A stretch of 10,395 bases of DNA, taken from NCBI GenBank assembly GCA_026387845.1, contig JAPLKX010000215.1, positions 1 to 10,395 on the forward strand, in the 5' to 3' direction. This DNA comes from Candidatus Hydrogenedentota bacterium. GTDB taxonomy: Bacteria > Hydrogenedentota > Hydrogenedentia > Hydrogenedentales > SLHB01. Each line of letters opens with the position of its first letter. Within the stretch, counting starts at the first letter, position 1. The position numbers and the translations under genes are program-made. Positions 6,885 to 10,395 of this stretch are shown here, one piece after another. The notes under the pieces are model-generated. The model did no database searches. It worked only from the letters and a program-made list of their open reading frames with translations, and was not told the DNA's origin.

Positions 6885-6952
6885 TGTAGGTCCGAATTCC
6901 GATTCGGACTAATAAGCCATAAGCCCGATCCCATTCGGAGATGGGACCTACA
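6885..6952. repeat. Nested palindromic intergenic element (REP-like), possible bidirectional terminator
   Basis: The 141-base convergent spacer between the kinase and the first permease gene holds nested symmetry. An outer 9-bp inverted repeat TGTAGGTCC (6885-6893)/GGACCTACA (6944-6952) encloses a perfect 8-bp hairpin GTCCGAAT (6890-6897)/ATTCGGAC (6902-6909), a 5-bp hairpin CCCAT (6930-6934)/ATGGG (6941-6945), and a tandem direct repeat ATAAGCC twice (6912-6925). The outer and inner stems share bases, so they are alternative folds. It may end both convergent transcripts, since on the minus strand a T-run follows 14 nt later. It also has the look of a dispersed repetitive palindrome. No coding potential was seen in 6845-6985. 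Confidence 0.6.
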
Positions 6953-6985
6953 GCCAGCCTCCTGAACTCATCGGCAAGAGCATGG

Positions 6986-8413
6986 CTACTGCGGGGCGAA
7001 TTTTTCCAGGAAGAAATCGCGGTAGACGCCGGCGCTGGTGCGTTGGATGGCGCGGCGGATTCCGATGAATCCGGCCAGCAGGCACAGGGGGAAGGCGGCA
7101 AGCACAACTCGAAAGAGTGACGCATCAACGATGGCGGGCTGATCGTGGATCGGGGTGCTTAGCGTCATCATCGTTAGGGAGGAAATCGCAAACAGGAACA
7201 TGTTGACCTGTGCCGCCCATCGGCCCAGCCGCACCTGCAAAGCCGCCGCCAGACATCCCGCGTCCGCTGCAAGCAAGACGGCGCCCGCGATGATGAAGGG
7301 CGACCGGCCGGGTGTCGCGACAAGCGTCATGAGGCCGATGGCCGGCATGGTGAGCGCGGTGGCGGCGGTGGCGTAGAGGAGCGCGCCGAGGGCGATCCGG
7401 CTGGGGGTGAGCGGGAGGAGGCGGAGGACTCGCATCTGTTCGGCGATGAACCGGCCGGCCGTTATGAATATGGTAAACGTGCAAATGCCCGCCAGCATCG
7501 AGTCCATCGCAAAATGGTCGAACATCTTGTCGGTTCGCGCGGGGAAGTCAACGGCGCTGGCGAGGACGCCCAGAACGAGAAACAGGAGGTACGAGGCGCC
7601 GATGGTGCGCATCGCTACCGAGAAGGTGAAGCTGCCCAGCGATTGCGGCGTGTTTGGCACTTTGGGCCATGCAGGAACAGGCTCTTTTATGGGATTGGCC
7701 AGGGCAAGCCGGGGGGCGCGGGCGTAGGAGATGGCGATCAAAGACAGGATCGGCGTCAGGAACAGAAGCCAGGAGAGAGCGCCGAACGCGGCGGCGCCAA
7801 ATCGCAGGATCGCCGCGTAATGGATCAGCGCCATGGGGACTGTCACCGCGTAGCCAAGCGAGGCCAGCCTGGGTGACACGTAGTGCAAGGACCGCCCGCT
7901 CACCAACAACAACAGCGCCGGTATGGCCAGCGCCGTAAAAAACATCCGCCACGCCACCATGAACATAAACGCACGCCAGGGGGTAGGGTCGATGTTCAGG
8001 AAGAAGGCCGTCAGGATAACCGGCACGCCGCAAACAATCGACGGGGCTATGATCGCCTGCCGCAGCCAGATTCTGCGCCCGCGCTTGGCCGATGCAGTCG
8101 GCAGCACCGTGTACAACCGGTACACAGACTTCTCGATCTGGGCAAGCAGGTTGCCCGCCGCAAACCCGAGAAGTGGCAGCCCGACGGCCATAATAAGCAC
8201 ACCCACGAGTATGCCGAGGTTCTCGTGTTTGAGGACGTCCGGGGAAAGCGGCAGGAGGTAGTACAGCGCGCGCCGAACATCTTGTTCGTTAAACGGAATC
8301 AGGAAAAAGCACGACATGAACAGGCCAACGGCCAGAAACCCGATGTACAGCCACCACAACCGCCGCAACGCATCGCGGCGGATGTGGTCATTTAGTCTGG
8401 TCAGTTCCGGCAT
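6986..8413 (-). CDS. ABC-2-type permease-like membrane protein, last gene of operon (paralogue 1)
   Basis: This 475-residue integral membrane protein has roughly 11-12 hydrophobic segments, for example 20-41, 67-90, 121-139, 148-172, 187-230, 272-289, 306-326, 341-367, 371-394, 402-419 and 433-453. Two short polar motifs with LP resemble the coupling-helix region of ABC-2 exporters: VLPTASAKRGRRIWLRQ (103-119) and RLLPLTPSRIALG (331-343). The first matches LPVSRAMRGRLIWVRY of the upstream gene, and ISYARAPRL (228-236) matches ISYFHAPRL there, so the two are paralogues. The ATG at 8413 is chosen because GGAGGAA lies 7 nt upstream and the upstream gene stops one base before; a longer frame reaching 8629 would overlap that gene and has no membrane-protein character. 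Likely substrate transport or export by family resemblance, but the substrate and partner ATPase are not visible. Confidence 0.85.
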   Translation of the reverse strand: MPELTRLNDHIRRDALRRLWWLYIGFLAVGLFMSCFFLIPFNEQDVRRALYYLLPLSPDVLKHENLGILVGVLIMAVGLPLLGFAAGNLLAQIEKSVYRLYTVLPTASAKRGRRIWLRQAIIAPSIVCGVPVILTAFFLNIDPTPWRAFMFMVAWRMFFTALAIPALLLLVSGRSLHYVSPRLASLGYAVTVPMALIHYAAILRFGAAAFGALSWLLFLTPILSLIAISYARAPRLALANPIKEPVPAWPKVPNTPQSLGSFTFSVAMRTIGASYLLFLVLGVLASAVDFPARTDKMFDHFAMDSMLAGICTFTIFITAGRFIAEQMRVLRLLPLTPSRIALGALLYATAATALTMPAIGLMTLVATPGRSPFIIAGAVLLAADAGCLAAALQVRLGRWAAQVNMFLFAISSLTMMTLSTPIHDQPAIVDASLFRVVLAAFPLCLLAGFIGIRRAIQRTSAGVYRDFFLEKFAPQ

Positions 8414-8414
8414 T

Positions 8415-9611
8415 TTAGCGTTCCTCCTCCATTGTCCAAAGAACTCCGGACCCCTTGTAGGCGGTTTCTTGGAGGAGGGCGTTGCGGAGTAGGGCAGTTG
8501 CGGCCGCGAAACATAGCGTGGCGATGATTGCGAGCAGCGCCAAGAGCAAAGGACCGGGGTCGTCCATAGAGGAGGAAAACTGAGCGATAAGGACGGCGCT
8601 GACGGCGACGATCGCATAGCCGGCCACAAGGTAAAAAAACGTAATAAGACCCCTAGCCATAACGATCGAGGCGAGGTGCCAGCCTGACAGTGGCAGAGAT
8701 CGCATTAATCGACCGCGGCTTAGCGTGTGGGCACCTGACGCGCCAAAACCGACCATTACAATCAGGCCGGCAAGTGCGGAAAATGTTTGACCCAGGTCTT
8801 CTCTTGAGCCGAAGAAAATGAGAAGCCAAAAGGGTAAGGCGGAATACCACAGCGGCTCCAAAAGGAGCATGGTCCACAATGAGTGGAGTCGGGGCCGGCG
8901 TGGCGGGGTCGATGCCCGCCTGCCCCAGTCCAGCCGCAATTCTTTGCGGCGCGGCCGCGCCGGCATCACAAGGCGCGGCGCGTGGAAGTAGGAGATCGCG
9001 ATAACAAAGAGGCTTGTGGCAAGAATGACCAACAGCAGCCACGTGGGAGGTTCTTTGTAATCATGTTCAAATCGGTAGGAATGGATCAGTGTCAGCATAA
9101 TCAAAAGCAGAAAAGCAGGTCCGTTGTTTACGGGTGCCCGTCTCAAATACAGAGTCCTCACCGCGGGCAGGGTCAGTGCAACCGCCATGGCGGAAAGGTG
9201 GAGTGGGCTCAGTATCCAGCCGAAACGGCTGTCCGGCCTGAAGATGGCCAGTACCACCGCCAACAGCCCGATTAAGGCGTAATATAGCGTCGGCGCCACC
9301 GCGACGTATCGCACCCAAATAAGGCGGCCGCGCATCGCGCGGGACACCGGCAGCACCACCAGAAGAGCGTTCGCCCGAGGCTGTCCAAGGACAAAGAAGC
9401 CTCCCGTAGCGTAAACCAAAAGCGCGGCCAGAACGGGATTAAACAAATCCCATGTTTCTGCTGTCTCAAAAAATGGCGAACGACCCAACAAGGCGATAGC
9501 TACCCCTCCCACCGTCAAAGGAAGCCATCCCCGCCGCACGGAATCTTCCAGCAAATGCCGCCACAAGCCTCGCATCTCGCGGTTATCGGCAGTGGTTATG
9601 GGTGATGACAT
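8415..9611 (-). CDS. ABC-2-type permease-like membrane protein (paralogue 2)
   Basis: This 398-residue multi-spanning membrane protein has hydrophobic stretches near 31-43, 58-76, 103-124, 137-150, 165-176, 190-208, 246-267, 278-294, 321-344 and 354-372. It carries both LP motifs of the family: VVLPVSRAMRGRLIWVRY (85-102) and RLMRSLPLSGWHLAS (301-315). They are about 219 residues apart, against 229 in paralogue 1, so the two proteins are collinear. It ends about 90 residues after the second motif, whereas its neighbours run about 140-145 beyond it, so its C-terminus is shorter. A basic, proline-rich cytosolic segment lies at about 215-243. GGGGGA (9619-9624) sits 7 nt before the ATG, and the stop codon is one base from the next start. 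By context it is probably one subunit of a membrane transporter. This role is inferred from resemblance, with no ATPase in view. Confidence 0.85.
   Translation of the reverse strand: MSSPITTADNREMRGLWRHLLEDSVRRGWLPLTVGGVAIALLGRSPFFETAETWDLFNPVLAALLVYATGGFFVLGQPRANALLVVLPVSRAMRGRLIWVRYVAVAPTLYYALIGLLAVVLAIFRPDSRFGWILSPLHLSAMAVALTLPAVRTLYLRRAPVNNGPAFLLLIMLTLIHSYRFEHDYKEPPTWLLLVILATSLFVIAISYFHAPRLVMPARPRRKELRLDWGRRASTPPRRPRLHSLWTMLLLEPLWYSALPFWLLIFFGSREDLGQTFSALAGLIVMVGFGASGAHTLSRGRLMRSLPLSGWHLASIVMARGLITFFYLVAGYAIVAVSAVLIAQFSSSMDDPGPLLLALLAIIATLCFAAATALLRNALLQETAYKGSGVLWTMEEER
8421..8427 (-). promoter_or_regulatory. Ribosome binding site deciding the start of paralogue 1
   Basis: GGAGGAA on the minus strand lies 7 nt before the ATG at 8413, inside the last codons (Glu-Glu) of paralogue 2. 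It fixes the start at 8413 rather than the far-upstream in-frame start near 8629, and implies translational coupling of the two permease genes. Confidence 0.7.
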
Positions 9612-9615
9612 GGCG

Positions 9616-9711
9616 TTATCCCCCGCTCATCGCCTGGAGGGGCGGTTTGCGGTATTGGTAGGCGGTTTCGTAGAGGAGGACTTCGCGAAGGAGGAGTGCG
9701 CCTGCATTCAT
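9616..9711 (-). pseudogene. 31-codon ORF: C-terminal relic of a permease paralogue
   Basis: An intact ORF of 31 residues starts with an ATG overlapping the stop of the upstream permease (ATGA at 9711-9708). It ends with TAA four bases before paralogue 2. AGGGGGG stands 6 nt before its ATG, so it could be translated. Its residues 6-19, LLLREVLLYETAYQ, align with ALLRNALLQETAYK (373-386) at the C-terminus of paralogue 2: 9 of 14 identical. DNA similarity supports common origin: plus-strand bases 9659-9694 match 8458-8493 at 29 of 36 positions, including an 11-base identical start. It is too short to fold as a permease. The simplest reading is the tail of a tandem copy lost by deletion, kept perhaps because its end carries the Shine-Dalgarno of the next gene. 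A functional micro-protein is the alternative. Confidence 0.55.
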
Positions 9712-10395
9712 ATGATGCCCCCCCTTGCGGTCAGTTCCTGCACTTCATGCACGTAGCGCCAGTCAAGACGGGGGCGGAGCAGGGCGTAGCGCAGGAGAAA
9801 GAATGCGGCGATTGCGCTTCCGGCTGCGGCGGTTACTGGCACGCTTGGCAAGGCGATAAGATTTGAAAGGCCCGTGACAAGCTTCGAGTCCTCAAATATG
9901 GCCACAAGAATTATAGACGGGTATAAGAGCAAAGCACATAGCCACCACATCTTCCATTGTCCAAGAAAGACCATGAAGAAGGGCAGGAAGGCCGCTGCGG
10001 ACATCCACAACAGCAGAAAGTTGAGAGGCAGCCCAGGCAGACGTTGGCCTCCCCCAAGTAACGTAAAAAGCCCAACCAGAAGAGCTTGAAGCAGCGTGCC
10101 TCCTACCCCTCCCGCCATTACGGCGCCGGACAGCCGGGTGCGGCTTAACGGTAGAGAGCGCAGGAGGCGCAATGACGGATAGATCAGATAAGTCATCTGG
10201 AGAAAGCTGAAGAAACACGGTATCGCGGCGGTCAATAGTAAAGAGCCGGTTGATACAAAATCCCAGATCCTCATGAGCAGGAGTAATTCCAGGATGATGA
10301 CAGTACCGGCAAGGGGAGGGACCACAAAGGCAGTAAGGAAGAGTTTCCGCCGCACGTGGGTTAAGGGAACCGCCTCCGCTGGCGACGGCTGATCG
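9708..10395 (-). CDS. ABC-2-type permease-like membrane protein, C-terminal part (paralogue 3, 5' partial)
   Basis: The frame is open through the right edge (about 13 codons beyond a GTG at 10355), so the true start lies outside the window. Residues numbered from that GTG show hydrophobic segments near 6-29, 36-58, 77-100, 111-131, 136-154 and 170-188, and the motif SLRLLRSLPLSRTRLSG (61-77). This motif matches RLMRSLPLSG of paralogue 2 and RVLRLLPLTPS of paralogue 1. The visible part therefore corresponds to the second half of those proteins, and the complete protein is expected to be about 400-480 residues. The ending is its own and differs from that of paralogue 2. Codon choice looks less GC-biased than in the kinase, by eye only. 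It overlaps the relic ORF by four bases and is the most upstream visible member of the operon. Further transporter genes, possibly the ATPase, may lie beyond the edge. Confidence 0.85.
   Translation of the reverse strand, partial: DQPSPAEAVPLTHVRRKLFLTAFVVPPLAGTVIILELLLLMRIWDFVSTGSLLLTAAIPCFFSFLQMTYLIYPSLRLLRSLPLSRTRLSGAVMAGGVGGTLLQALLVGLFTLLGGGQRLPGLPLNFLLLWMSAAAFLPFFMVFLGQWKMWWLCALLLYPSIILVAIFEDSKLVTGLSNLIALPSVPVTAAAGSAIAAFFLLRYALLRPRLDWRYVHEVQELTARGGII

Noticed and set aside
4853..6934. A very long open frame on the minus strand opposite the histidine kinase
   Set aside because: It is antisense to a kinase with complete canonical motifs; its translation is rich in Arg/His/Pro without domains, as expected from GC-rich codon bias.
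8414..8629. N-terminal extension of the last permease gene to an upstream start
   Set aside because: The extension overlaps the well-supported C-terminus of paralogue 2, is Ser/Pro-rich and unlike a membrane protein, while the start at 8413 has a strong ribosome site.

Overview
The window is a piece of a GC-rich bacterial chromosome. It holds seven substantial genes, two of them cut by the window edges, plus one very short remnant ORF. Taxonomy is not fixed by anything here. A metallophosphoesterase fused to a family-9-like carbohydrate-binding domain, a type II secretion/type IV pilus ATPase, an HDOD protein and a palindromic intergenic element with GGTCC/GGACC arms would fit an uncultured lineage of the Hydrogenedentota/Planctomycetota-Verrucomicrobiota kind. 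That is a weak inference. No rRNA, tRNA, CRISPR array, insertion sequence or phage gene was seen.

Left part (1-4366). A plus-strand gene, truncated at its 5' end, encodes the C-terminal part of a calcineurin-like metallophosphoesterase followed by a beta-rich linker and a CBM9/DOMON-like domain. It converges, across only 18 bases, on a two-gene minus-strand operon. The first gene of that operon is a GspE/PilB-family assembly ATPase with a doubled N-terminal MshEN region; the second copy of that region has the 24-5-24 spacing of a cyclic-di-GMP-binding site. The second gene is an HDOD protein with an N-terminal four-cysteine zinc-ribbon-like segment. The pair suggests a surface appendage or secretion machine with signalling input.

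Middle (4367-6985). A divergent intergenic region of about 340 bases separates the ATPase from a plus-strand membrane-bound, double-PAS sensor histidine kinase. The region carries a good sigma70-type promoter for the kinase, a weak candidate promoter for the ATPase, a 7-bp hairpin, and a 9-bp GC-rich hairpin followed by six U on the minus strand. That last element looks like an intrinsic terminator in front of the ATPase gene, so a short RNA or an attenuated leader is possible. No response regulator is visible. After the kinase comes a structured, non-coding convergent spacer with nested palindromes.

Right part (6986-10395). A minus-strand operon of multi-spanning membrane proteins runs through the right edge. 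Its three genes (one partial) are paralogues resembling ABC-2-type permeases. The two complete ones each contain the LP-[LVT]-type motif twice, suggesting a fused pair of permease halves. No ATPase is in the window; one may lie beyond the right edge. Between the partial gene and the next is an intact 31-codon ORF that matches the C-terminus of the neighbouring permease in protein and DNA. It looks like the relic of a deleted tandem copy. The genes are tightly packed (ATGA overlap, then gaps of 4 and 1 nt), with Shine-Dalgarno sequences inside the ends of upstream ORFs.
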